Shown here: positions 7,613-15,966 of the stretch, piece after piece | Layout of the letters: each line of letters opens with the position of its first letter | How positions within the stretch are numbered: position 1 is the stretch's first letter | NCBI RefSeq assembly: GCF_003977665.1 | Contig: NZ_RYYV01000032.1 | Span: 1 to 32,883, forward strand | DNA length: 32,883 nt | Source: Dyella choica | GTDB taxonomy: Bacteria; Pseudomonadota; Gammaproteobacteria; Xanthomonadales; Rhodanobacteraceae | Direction: 5' to 3' | Position numbers and translations under genes: made by a program | The notes under the pieces: generated by a model | The model's input: the letters and a program-made list of their open reading frames with translations, nothing else | Told to the model about the DNA's origin: nothing | Databases searched by the model: none

Positions 7613-8518
7613 ATGGATCGCCTGACGGCCCTGAACGTATTTCGCCAGGCGGTAGAGCTCGGGAGCTTTGCGGCGGCTTCGCGGCGCCTTCGCATGTCGC
7701 CGGCGGCCATCAGCAAGAATGTCGGTGAACTCGAAGCCCATCTGGGCGTGCGTCTTCTCAATCGCACGACCCGGCACATGAGTCTTACCGAGGCGGGTTC
7801 GCTCTACTACGAACAGATCGTCGGCGTGCTCGACGACCTGGAGAGCGCCGACAGCTCGCTATCGCCTCTGCAGCAGGTTCCGAAGGGAACCCTGCGGATC
7901 AGCGCGCCCACGAGCCTGACCCTTCTAACGCCCTTGTCGAAGACGATGGCGAAATTCCTCGATCGTTATCCGAAGGTCTTGGTTGACCTCCGCCTGGAGG
8001 ATCGCCGGGTCAATCTGGTGGAAGAAGGATTCGATCTCGCGATCCGTGCCATGGACAGCCTTGGCGATTCGAGCCTGGTCTCAAGGAAGATCATGACTAC
8101 GCCACATGTGCTTTGCGGCGCGCCATCCTATCTTGAGCGCTTCGGTGCGCCGGAAGAGCCATCGGATCTCCGTCGCCACAACTGCGTGCAATTCACCCTG
8201 TCGGGCCACCCCGACGAGTGGGTATTCCATCGCGACGACCGCGCCGTCCGGGTGCCGATCGCAGGGCGCTACAAGGTCTCGTCGAGCATGGCGGTTCGAG
8301 ATGCGCTATGCGCCGGCTTCGGACTGAGCCTGATCCCGCAGATCTATGTGCAGGAGGAGATCGAGAGCGGACGCCTGCGCACCGTTCTGGACGGGTGGTC
8401 GGCAGTCGAACTTTCGGTTTACGCGGTCTATCCCTCCAGGCGCCACGTAGTGCCGAAAGTTCACGCCTTTGTGGATTTCGTTGTAGGTGAGCTGGGCCAA
8501 GGCGCAGTCCAGGATTAG
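7613..8518 (+). CDS. LysR family transcriptional regulator
   Basis: A 301-residue LysR regulator. The N-terminal helix-turn-helix starts MDRLTALNVFRQAVELGSFA and runs to LLNRTTRHMSLTEAG at about residue 63. The substrate-binding domain begins near GTLRISAPTSL (about residue 95). The style is that of the large proteobacterial LysR group containing YafC- and DmlR-like proteins. It is divergent from the EamA transporter and fusion gene, its likely targets. The inducer is unknown. Confidence 0.94.
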   Translation: MDRLTALNVFRQAVELGSFAAASRRLRMSPAAISKNVGELEAHLGVRLLNRTTRHMSLTEAGSLYYEQIVGVLDDLESADSSLSPLQQVPKGTLRISAPTSLTLLTPLSKTMAKFLDRYPKVLVDLRLEDRRVNLVEEGFDLAIRAMDSLGDSSLVSRKIMTTPHVLCGAPSYLERFGAPEEPSDLRRHNCVQFTLSGHPDEWVFHRDDRAVRVPIAGRYKVSSSMAVRDALCAGFGLSLIPQIYVQEEIESGRLRTVLDGWSAVELSVYAVYPSRRHVVPKVHAFVDFVVGELGQGAVQD

Positions 8519-9040
8519 CGGCAAAAGAGGCGCCCGCTTTGGCACTTTCCTTCAGAACTGGCGTCTTCTGGCAAAGCATCCACGCAACCAAGCACAAGCC
8601 GACGCCGCCTGTGGCAACAGGTGGTCGGGCTGAGCCTGACGCTCATCAAGCAATTGATGGGAACTCGCGGCCCCGAAGCGCCGAACCATGGGCGCTCCGG
8701 GGCTACTCTTAAGCAATGTCTGCACCAGTCCTTCCATTCATCGAGCTGGTCTGCGCTGATTGGCGTTGCGTTCCCGGCTTCTCAGTGAAATGCAAGGGCC
8801 CGAACTTCGAGGCCGAGCTCGGCGGCCAACGCGAGAAAACGCCCGACTCACCATAGCCGGCCGTGCGCCCTACCCGCGATAATGCTCCTTAATGACCCTG
8901 CCCAACGTCCACTCTGGAATGCGGCTTCAACCGGTCGTGGCAACCAATTAATGAAGCCGTACTGTGACGCGGATATGGCAGAAACGAGGGTGACTGCATA
9001 GGCACCATTGCCGCCTCAACGGCAACGGTGCCACCTCGAC
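8519..9040. other. Convergent gap with stem-loop and repeat copy C
   Basis: No coding frame here is supported. The gap holds a large imperfect inverted repeat (left arm 8670-8682, GCCCCGAAGCGCC; right arm 8691-8703, GGCGCTCCGGGGC) with one mismatch in 13 pairs and an 8-nt loop. This is a candidate transcription end for the LysR gene. A repeat copy follows at 8866. Confidence 0.5.
8866..8903. repeat. Short intergenic repeat, copy C
   Basis: Contains CGCCCTACCCGCGATAATG followed by CTCCTTAATGACCCTGCCC, matching both blocks of the five-copy family. Copies B and C share the GCTCC-TTAAT variant in the second half. Confidence 0.6.
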
Positions 9041-10093
9041 CTATTGCTTGGCTGCCTCTGGATTGCCCCTAGGATAGCGTCGGCCAGAACAGCGGACCAT
9101 TGCCCGGCAGGCACCATACTTGGCGGTGCACTTCGCCTGCGCAGCAGCCTTTGCTGCCGCCGGCTCAGGATCCAGCGCGGTTTCGAGATCGTGCCCTTTC
9201 TCTTTGGCCCAAGCAAAGCCGGCACAAGTGTTCTTGAACACCTGCACCACCTTACAGTTGGGGCAGTCTGAGATAGCCAGGGATTCGGCGGCCTTCTGAT
9301 CGGTCTGGTTATAGCTGCTTTGAATGTCTTCGGTGCTGGCGACAATGGCCCCCCAATACTCGCGAGTGTCCAACCGTTCCGACAACGCAACCGGGTCGGA
9401 CGCCAGACGCATCGCCTCGGTCGGGTCCCGCTTCTTCTTGGCCCAATCCCGGCCGTACAGGATCGGCATCACGTCCATAAAGCTCAACCCATTGGGTGAC
9501 GGAACGGCGCCATAAATGACCGGCGGGCTCATCAACTGGCAGTGGCCGACAAGGCTTTGCTGGTTGCACTTCTGGAAGGCCGGCTGAATCGTATCGCCGC
9601 TGTAGGGGTCTTCGCTGGCAAAGAACTTGCCCGCGCTGTCCTGAACGACGGTCACGCTCCCGTGCACTGTCGTGACAACCTCACACGACTTACTGCCTTT
9701 TTCCTGGCATTGATTGAGCGCGGCAGCTGCCGCCGACTCGCGGCTGAATTCTGCGTAGACGGAGTACCCCATATCCGTTGATCGATCGTAGGCGAGTGCG
9801 CCGTAGGTGCCTGGGGCCGGACCGTCGTAGTTCGTTTCCGGATAAGGGTTGGCGCGCTGGTTCGAAGTATTGCCGCCGGGGATCGGGACGCAAGTCTGCC
9901 AGCCTTGTCCACTTTGCGGGTACATCCCTGGCGGACAACCACCCTCGGCATGAGCGGGCCTGTGCACAAGCGAAGCGAGCAGAAGCAGGATGAAGCTTAG
10001 AAATTTCATCGCCATGTATCTTTGCGCTGAGACCGAACCACTTGGCATGCCACCTCCGATCCTCTGCAATGCACTACCGTGTAGCATCTGCAT
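9041..10093 (-). CDS. Secreted protein with two DUF4189 domains
   Basis: An exported Cys-rich protein. A signal peptide (MKFLSFILLLLASLVHRPAHA) is followed by a CPPGMYP segment, a first DUF4189 unit starting YGALAYDRSTDMGYSV, and a second starting YWGAIVASTED; spaced cysteines suggest disulphides. DUF4189 has no established reaction. The start is uncertain. An AGGGGAGG site lies 4 nt before the ATG at 10093, but this puts 28 residues ahead of the signal peptide. Starts at 10015 or 10009 give a normal signal peptide without a visible ribosome-binding site. An open frame extends back to 10210 but has no support there. The mature protein is the same in all cases. Confidence 0.75.
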   Translation of the reverse strand: MQMLHGSALQRIGGGMPSGSVSAQRYMAMKFLSFILLLLASLVHRPAHAEGGCPPGMYPQSGQGWQTCVPIPGGNTSNQRANPYPETNYDGPAPGTYGALAYDRSTDMGYSVYAEFSRESAAAAALNQCQEKGSKSCEVVTTVHGSVTVVQDSAGKFFASEDPYSGDTIQPAFQKCNQQSLVGHCQLMSPPVIYGAVPSPNGLSFMDVMPILYGRDWAKKKRDPTEAMRLASDPVALSERLDTREYWGAIVASTEDIQSSYNQTDQKAAESLAISDCPNCKVVQVFKNTCAGFAWAKEKGHDLETALDPEPAAAKAAAQAKCTAKYGACRAMVRCSGRRYPRGNPEAAKQ

Positions 10094-10501
10094 AAAACCT
10101 CCCCTTGATTTAAAAAACTCCTTGATCCACACGGCATCGAGATTCAGATCGTTACCGTGCAGATGGATCTTTGAGATTCGCGCCAAGCCCCGGGACGAAA
10201 GCCGGGGCACGTATAAGCACCTTCGCTTCCAACACCCGCTTCAACGTTTCGGCAAACACCGCTCTTGTTTCCCCCAGCCCGGGTCAGAGGAGGAGTCCAC
10301 TCGTGAAGCTTACGTGCATTGGCGCGACATCGCCAAGCGGGTTTTCCAGCCGCTTGGCGCGGACCGATTTGAGCGAGCGGCCGATGGCTCTACCTTAGGT
10401 CGCTACCCATTCGGGGATAAGGTCAGTCGCCCTACCCCGATAACACGGACCAACCATCCTTCACCGTCATCAGCCCGTCGGCAGCGAGTCCTTCGCCAAA
10501 T
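10094..10501. other. Gene-free gap with two stem-loops and repeat copy D
   Basis: Nothing coding is supported. Two inverted repeats are clear: GCCCCGG / CCGGGGC (10187-10193 and 10202-10208, 8-nt loop), and a perfect 10-bp stem CGCCAAGCGG / CCGCTTGGCG (10331-10340 and 10350-10359, 9-nt loop). Either may end transcription of the permease operon, which ends at 10502 on the minus strand. Confidence 0.45.
10428..10462. repeat. Short intergenic repeat, copy D
   Basis: Contains CGCCCTACCCCGATAACACG followed by GACCAACCATCCTT. A partial second unit (GTCGCTACCC then GGGGATAA) lies just before it at about 10409-10420, so the copy may be a degenerate tandem pair. Confidence 0.55.
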
Positions 10502-11734
10502 TCAGCCACCCCTGGTTGCCATGACGGGAGGCACCGCAGCGGCACGAAGCGCCGGCCCCAGCACCGCGAGCTGACCGATCGACCAGAGCGCGATCGCGCC
10601 TGCCGGGAGGTAGACCGATGGCAGCCGCGGTAGCTCGTAATGCTGCATCAGGAACAGGTTCATGCCGTAAGCCAGCGCCATGCCTAGCGTGATGCCGATC
10701 GTCGCCAGCACGAAGTTTTCGGTCTGGAAGTACCGCAGGATGTCGCTTCGGGTAGCGCCGAGGGCGCGGCGTACGCCGATCGTGCGACGGCGCTGTCCGA
10801 CCCAGAAACTAGCCAGTCCTGCGATCCCCAGCGCTGTGATGACGAGCATTGCCACGATGACGCCCGCAAGCATGCTCGCCATAGCTCGATCGCTCTCGAA
10901 GAACCCGTGGCGCACCTCGTCGTAGGTGCGCTGCTCCACCACGATGCGATTGGGATCGAGACGCTTGAGCTGCGCCAGCGCGGATTTCAGCACGTGCCCG
11001 CGATCCCTCGCTGCGGTGCGGATCACGTAGCTTCCACCCTCCGTAGCGGTAAGGCGTATCGGATACACGATGCTGTACTGAGCGCCGTTGCGCAGATCGT
11101 TCGGTCGTGCCAGCGGGGCACTTACCCCGATCACCTGCAAGGGAATATCGTTGCCTACGTAGATCGTCTTGCCCAGCGTGTTCTGATCCGGCCACAGCCG
11201 CGCGGCGACTGCCTGGGAGACGATCACGGCGTGCGGCAGATTCTTCATGTCGTTGCTGTGCAGCGCAGGCATGACAGCCTTCAGGTCGAGCAGCTCGTCG
11301 GGCTGAAAATCACGCCCCGAAATCAGCCTTACACCCAACGTAGCCAATAAGTTCTGGCCATAGTAGCTCGCCACTTCAAGCGAGTTATCCCGTTGGTTGG
11401 GGCGTAGCTTGATGCCACTGCTGGACATGGCATAGCCACTGAACGGCAGTTGGTTTGCCAAGGCCACCGCTTGAACTCCGGCGATCTGTCGCAAGGTGGC
11501 CAGATCGGTTTGCGCCTGCGCATAGGCACCCGGTCGATCGCCGATGTACGCAAACTGGATCTGCAGGAGTTCGTGCTCGGCGATGCCGCTGGGAATGTCC
11601 ATGCGCTGAAGGCGTTGATGGATGAGAAACACCGCGTTGCACACGATGGCGCAGGTCAGCGCAATCTGCAGGATCAACAGGAGAGCCGTGATCTTGTGGC
11701 GCAGAAGCGTGGAGAGAATCGGCCGGATACCCAT
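10502..11734 (-). CDS. MacB-like ABC transporter permease (second of pair)
   Basis: A 410-residue inner-membrane permease of the FtsX/MacB type. One N-terminal helix (about residues 15-38) is followed by a periplasmic MacB core-like domain to about residue 285, then three C-terminal helices forming the FtsX domain with the RRRTIGVRRALGATRSDI loop typical of these proteins. Such permeases normally work with an ATPase that drives periplasmic conformational change, exporting peptides or lipoproteins or sensing antimicrobials. Start and upstream stop form TGA-T-ATG, so it is translationally coupled to the preceding permease. No ATPase gene is present in this window. Confidence 0.9.
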   Translation of the reverse strand: MGIRPILSTLLRHKITALLLILQIALTCAIVCNAVFLIHQRLQRMDIPSGIAEHELLQIQFAYIGDRPGAYAQAQTDLATLRQIAGVQAVALANQLPFSGYAMSSSGIKLRPNQRDNSLEVASYYGQNLLATLGVRLISGRDFQPDELLDLKAVMPALHSNDMKNLPHAVIVSQAVAARLWPDQNTLGKTIYVGNDIPLQVIGVSAPLARPNDLRNGAQYSIVYPIRLTATEGGSYVIRTAARDRGHVLKSALAQLKRLDPNRIVVEQRTYDEVRHGFFESDRAMASMLAGVIVAMLVITALGIAGLASFWVGQRRRTIGVRRALGATRSDILRYFQTENFVLATIGITLGMALAYGMNLFLMQHYELPRLPSVYLPAGAIALWSIGQLAVLGPALRAAAVPPVMATRGG

Positions 11735-11735
11735 A

Positions 11736-13034
11736 TCAGTTGCCCTTCAGTTGCAGGCCGGGGCTGACGTGGCAGGCACGCCAGGCAGGAAGCACTCCAG
11801 CCAGCAGGCTTGCCCCTACCGCCAGCACGAAGGTGAGCAGCAGCATTGCGCCATCCAGCTGCGCCAACGATGCGTAGTCCGCCGGTTGCCGGCGCACCAG
11901 CCATAGGCCCAGATACGCCAGCAGCAGGCCGCCCACGCCGCCGGCAAGGCCGATCACGCCGGATTCCACCAGCAACTGTACGAACAACGCCCGCCGCGAT
12001 GCGCCTAGCGCACGGCGAACTCCCAGTTCGGCGGAGCGGCGCAGGAACTTGGCCAGCATCAGACTCACCGTGTTGACCAGGCACACGAGCAGGAAGCCCA
12101 GCGCCAGCCAGGTTTGCAGTTGGACGTCACCGGGCACGACATGCTCGTGGTCCAGCCACTGCATCAGATTGCGCAGGCGTACGTTGGGCGGGCGCTGAAA
12201 GCGGCCCAGCGATTTCTGCTCCTGCGAGTAATGAATCAGGAACTGCCGATACGCGGCAGCCTGGGTCGGCGTGGGTAATTGCACCCAGAACTGCAGCCAC
12301 GCGCAAGGTGCCGCGGGAGTGGCGTCGGCGCCGCCATTGCCCCAGCAACCGGCACTGCCGAGATGCGCCAAGTGCAGGTCCTGCGATGTGGATAGCGGCA
12401 GGTAGATGCCTTCGTCGCTGCCGTAGTTCTTGACGTTGAGGTCATAGAAGTGCGGGTTCGGCCGCCAGTCGCCCAACACCCCGATGATGCGCAGAGCATG
12501 CCCTTCCACACGCAGCATGCGTCCGCTGCTGTCGAGGCCGCCAAAGAGCTTGTCATTGAGCTTGCTGCTGATCACTGCGACGGCCGCCCTGGCCGCATCC
12601 TCGGATGCGCCCCAGGCATGGCCATACTTGAACGGTACGCGGAACATGGGAAAGAAATCGGCCGTGGTGTAGCGCGCGGATTGGTAGAACGGATCGAGCG
12701 CGGACTGCGCGGGCTGGATGGCCACCGAACCGCCGGTCATCAGCGCCTGGCGATCCGCCTGCTTCGCCTGCAGCAGGTTCATGCCGTCCGTCCAGGTGAC
12801 CTGGTCCGGCGGTTCGCCCTGGGGTTGATAGTCACCCATATCGCGCGGGTCGAGCTGCGGTGCATACAACGTGCTGCTTGTGCCCGGCAGCGGATTGCCG
12901 GATAGCACGTGCAGCACGGTCAGCGTGGTCATGCTGACGCCGATGCCAAGCGCGATCGCCAACACCATCAGCGCGGTAAGCGCCCTGTTGCGCCTGAGGC
13001 TGCGCCATGAGAGATCGAGGTAGTAGCCGAACAT
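11736..13034 (-). CDS. MacB-like ABC transporter permease (first of pair)
   Basis: A 432-residue permease: N-terminal helix after MFGYYLDLSWRSLRRNRAL, a large periplasmic domain to about residue 300, and three C-terminal helices with the RRSAELGVRRALGASRRAL loop of the FtsX domain. The start at 13034 is preferred over the upstream in-frame ATG at 13085 because GGAGG lies 9 nt before it and the protein then begins like other family members. It is 111 bp downstream of the response regulator gene and coupled to the second permease. Function is probably peptide or drug related export or sensing, inferred from family and two-component neighbours. Confidence 0.9.
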   Translation of the reverse strand: MFGYYLDLSWRSLRRNRALTALMVLAIALGIGVSMTTLTVLHVLSGNPLPGTSSTLYAPQLDPRDMGDYQPQGEPPDQVTWTDGMNLLQAKQADRQALMTGGSVAIQPAQSALDPFYQSARYTTADFFPMFRVPFKYGHAWGASEDAARAAVAVISSKLNDKLFGGLDSSGRMLRVEGHALRIIGVLGDWRPNPHFYDLNVKNYGSDEGIYLPLSTSQDLHLAHLGSAGCWGNGGADATPAAPCAWLQFWVQLPTPTQAAAYRQFLIHYSQEQKSLGRFQRPPNVRLRNLMQWLDHEHVVPGDVQLQTWLALGFLLVCLVNTVSLMLAKFLRRSAELGVRRALGASRRALFVQLLVESGVIGLAGGVGGLLLAYLGLWLVRRQPADYASLAQLDGAMLLLTFVLAVGASLLAGVLPAWRACHVSPGLQLKGN

Positions 13035-13145
13035 TTCTTTCTTCCTCCCTAGCCTTCCGTCTTTACGGGTGGGAGGTTGATCCATCGCCGGCTAGCAGGC
13101 AGCGGATTAGGGGTGAAAGGAGACGTCGGCGTGGCAAGGTGGACT

Positions 13146-13886
13146 TTACTGCCCCAAGCGGGCGAAGAGCGCTTCGCGATATCGTCGGCTGAGCCGGAGG
13201 ACACGACCGTTGTGCAGATGGATTTCGTAGTCCCCCTTGAAGAGGGGGGTAAGCGATCCGATCGAACTGAGGTTTACTGCCGTCGACTTATGGATCCGCA
13301 CGAAGCGCTGCTCGCCCATCTGGGACAACAGATCCTGTAGCGTCCTTCGCAGCAGGTAGGTGCGCGCCGACGTGTGCACGTGGACGTAGTTGTCGTCGGC
13401 CTCAAGCCACTGGATGGATGCCGTATCGATCAGCTGCAGCCGCTCGCCTTCCGGCACCAGCAAGCGCTCGCAGGACAGAGAGCGCTGGCGCCCTATCGCC
13501 ACCGCGGCGGCGCCGGACTGATGGGCGTGAAACCGCTCCCCGACACGCTGCACGGTCCGCGCGAGACGGTCCCGGTCGTAGGGCTTGAGCAGATAGTCGA
13601 TGGCATTGAGGTCGAAAGCCTTCACCGCATGCTCGTCGAATGCGGTCACGAACACGATGAGCGGCGCGCTCGACGGTTCGAGCTGCGCCGCAACCTGAAG
13701 GCCCGACAGCGTCGGCATCTGGATATCGAGAAAAGCTACGTCCGGGCGGAACTGTTCGATGCACTGCGACGCCGACAGGCCGTCCTCCGCCGATCCGACT
13801 ACGGCCATGTCCGCTTGCTCCGACAGCCAACGCTGGAGCTTCTCGCGGGCCGGGGCCTCGTCGTCGGCGATCACCACACGGATCAT
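13146..13886 (-). CDS. LytTR-type response regulator
   Basis: A 246-residue regulator. The receiver domain (residues 1-120) shows the acidic pair in VIADDEAPARE, phosphoacceptor Asp54 in FLDIQMP and the conserved Lys in YLLKPYDRDR. The C-terminal LytTR DNA-binding domain (about 145-245) contains WLEADDNYVHVHT and ERFVRIHKSTAVNL. The ATG overlaps the stop of the sensor kinase gene by four bases (ATGA), so the pair is co-translated. The downstream permease pair is the probable target. Confidence 0.95.
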   Translation of the reverse strand: MIRVVIADDEAPAREKLQRWLSEQADMAVVGSAEDGLSASQCIEQFRPDVAFLDIQMPTLSGLQVAAQLEPSSAPLIVFVTAFDEHAVKAFDLNAIDYLLKPYDRDRLARTVQRVGERFHAHQSGAAAVAIGRQRSLSCERLLVPEGERLQLIDTASIQWLEADDNYVHVHTSARTYLLRRTLQDLLSQMGEQRFVRIHKSTAVNLSSIGSLTPLFKGDYEIHLHNGRVLRLSRRYREALFARLGQ

Positions 13887-14998
13887 GGAGCGGCATCCTT
13901 CTTTGGTATCGAAACTCTCGCGGCAACCCCATCGTCGGCGTTGCTGACCCGCAGGGACGCCATGTTGCCGTAGATGATGTCCAGCCGTTCACGGCAATTG
14001 CGCAATCCGAGCCCGTCGCGCTGCTCAGGCGCCAGCCGGGAGCCCGAGTTCTTGATGACGATTTCCAGGGCGTCGTCCTCGCGCCTGACACTGATCTTGA
14101 TGCGCACTTGCGCCACCGTAGGTTCAACACCGTGCTTGAACGCGTTCTCCAGCAACGGTTGCAGCAACAGCGATGGAACGGGGGTATCGAGCAGGGCCTG
14201 GTCGACCTGCCATTCCAGCGTCACGCGGTCCCGGAACCGCTCGAGCATGATGTTCGCGTACAGCTCGAGCGTGCGTAGTTCTTCAGCGAGCGGGGTCATC
14301 TCATGCTCGTTGGACCGAAGACTGATACGCAGCAAGTCTCCGAGTGCGGCCACCATACGGTCGGCGCGCGCCACGTCGGTATGCATCAGGGATGATACGG
14401 TGTTGAGTGCATTGAACAGGAAATGCGGTCGCAGCTGCCCTTGCAACTGAGCTAGTTGGGCATCTGCCAGCGCTTTCTGCATCTGCAGCAAACGGTGCCA
14501 CTGGAGTTGCCATTGCCCAAAGGACTCGATACCGAACAGCACCCCGAGCCACAATCCCGAGAAATACGTCAGTTTGATGCTCTCATAGACAACGACGAAG
14601 CCCCAGCCCAGGTGCTCATAGGTACGACCCGCCATGGCATAGACGCCGAGCCGTATCGCGTAAACCACGGCAATCCAGGTAATGAAGACCAGCGGCAACC
14701 ATCGTAGGTATCGTCCGAACCATGCCAGCGGCCGGCCCAGGTAGGGCGCATAGCGCCCTCTGACCTGGACGGCAAGCAACATCCATCCGGTCGAGACCAG
14801 CGCCGAACTCCCCTCCCACAGGACGGGCTCCCACCAATGGGTGAGCGGATGGTGGAGCTCATTGCCGATGGAAACGCTGATCATCAGCAGCCAGAACACG
14901 GCCCATAGCGCCCAGAACGTGGCCAGGATCTTCGGAGGCAGCGTCACGCCATAGGCAGCGTGGACGCTTGCCACGGGTAGGTGGGGTCGCATAGTCAT
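13883..14998 (-). CDS. LytS-type sensor histidine kinase
   Basis: A 371-residue membrane kinase with about four hydrophobic helices (residues 22-165), a short coiled linker, a His_kinase domain with phosphoacceptor His192 in LRPHFLFNAL, and an ATPase domain with an N-box-like LLENAFKHG and a GLGLRN G-box. This is the LytS/YehU subgroup that pairs with LytTR regulators. Short loops between helices suggest sensing within or at the membrane, as in peptide-antibiotic sensors. No strong ribosome-binding site is visible; an ATG two codons later (14992) is an alternative. Confidence 0.93.
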   Translation of the reverse strand: MTMRPHLPVASVHAAYGVTLPPKILATFWALWAVFWLLMISVSIGNELHHPLTHWWEPVLWEGSSALVSTGWMLLAVQVRGRYAPYLGRPLAWFGRYLRWLPLVFITWIAVVYAIRLGVYAMAGRTYEHLGWGFVVVYESIKLTYFSGLWLGVLFGIESFGQWQLQWHRLLQMQKALADAQLAQLQGQLRPHFLFNALNTVSSLMHTDVARADRMVAALGDLLRISLRSNEHEMTPLAEELRTLELYANIMLERFRDRVTLEWQVDQALLDTPVPSLLLQPLLENAFKHGVEPTVAQVRIKISVRREDDALEIVIKNSGSRLAPEQRDGLGLRNCRERLDIIYGNMASLRVSNADDGVAARVSIPKKDAAP

Positions 14999-15083
14999 AG
15001 GCGCGAGTGTAACCGTGCCCGCTGCACCAAGGGCTTATTAAGTGGCAAGCGGGACATGCGAGGGGTGAAGCGGACTTCCGCGT

Positions 15084-15118
15084 CGCCCTACCCCCGATAA
15101 CACGGACTAATCACCCTC
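15084..15118. repeat. Short intergenic repeat, copy E (best copy)
   Basis: Contains CGCCCTACCCCCGATAACAC followed by GGACTAATCACCCTC. A small stem, GCGGA-CT-TCCGC (15070-15081), lies immediately before it. On the minus strand this reads as a GTAG-containing unit followed by a hairpin, like GTAG-type REP elements of Xanthomonadaceae. The relationship is an inference. Confidence 0.6.
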
Positions 15119-15183
15119 CTCGGATCCAACTGGCCTCGTGAAGCGATCAAGGCGCAACTCGGAAACTCAACGCCATCCGGTGA

Positions 15184-15966
15184 TCAGACCTTGCCTGCCT
15201 GGAGCTCATGCCGCACGGAAGCAAGTATGTGGTCGATGGCGATCGCAACGTTGCGTTCGTCGTCATGCAAAAAGAAATGGCCGCCGGAGAAAAGTTTTAC
15301 GTCGCAGCGTCCAACGGTATGCATGGACCATGCATCCAGCAGATCGGTTTCGACCATGGCATCCTGCGCGCCGCCGAAGACGTGAATGTCACATGCGATA
15401 GGCTGGCTAGTATGCCGCTGATGATTTTCAGCCAGCTTGAAGTCCGATCGGAGCATCGGCGTAAGCAACTCAAGAAGATCGCTGTCTTCCAGTATGGCCG
15501 CGGGCGTGCCGCCATAGTTGCGTAGCTCGTTGATGAATTCGGCTTGCGGCAGGTCGTGCAACGTGGGTCCTTTGCGCGGAAGATGCGGGGCGCGCGATCC
15601 GGATGCAATCAGCTTCCGAAGCTTCAGTGCATTCTTCTGGCTAATGGTCTGCGCCACGGCGAGTGCTATTTTTGCGCCCACGCTATGCCCAAAAAAAACC
15701 AAATCGTTGGAAGGTAACGTTGCGCGTGCATCATGCAGGGCGCTTGCGATGCACTCCGCGACAACTTCCATATTGTCGATCGGCGGTTCCGTGAATCGCT
15801 TCGCCCGGCCGGGCATCTCAACAGCGACGATGTGTACGTCAGTGCTGATGAGTTTGCTCAGGCTTCGGTAAACCCCCGAGTTGCCGCCGGCATAGTGAAA
15901 AAAAAGGATGGTCAGTGATGCGTGTTCAACCTTCTTGAGGGTATTGAGCCAGTTTGAGCTTCCCAC
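15184..15966 (-). CDS. Type II (external) thioesterase of the NRPS locus
   Basis: A GrsT/RifR-like alpha/beta hydrolase of about 260 residues that removes misloaded or stalled acyl groups from carrier proteins. Motifs are LFFHYAGGNSGVYR near the start, VEMPGRAKR, the nucleophile elbow GHSVGAK, and a C-terminal GGHFFLHDD carrying the catalytic His. The frame is open to an ATG at 16131, but a GTG at 15966 is preferred: GGAG lies 7 nt before it and the resulting length is that of the family, while the extra 55 residues are basic and unlike thioesterases. It is divergent from the MbtH and NRPS genes, fitting a shared control region. Confidence 0.9.
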   Translation of the reverse strand: MGSSNWLNTLKKVEHASLTILFFHYAGGNSGVYRSLSKLISTDVHIVAVEMPGRAKRFTEPPIDNMEVVAECIASALHDARATLPSNDLVFFGHSVGAKIALAVAQTISQKNALKLRKLIASGSRAPHLPRKGPTLHDLPQAEFINELRNYGGTPAAILEDSDLLELLTPMLRSDFKLAENHQRHTSQPIACDIHVFGGAQDAMVETDLLDAWSMHTVGRCDVKLFSGGHFFLHDDERNVAIAIDHILASVRHELQAGKV

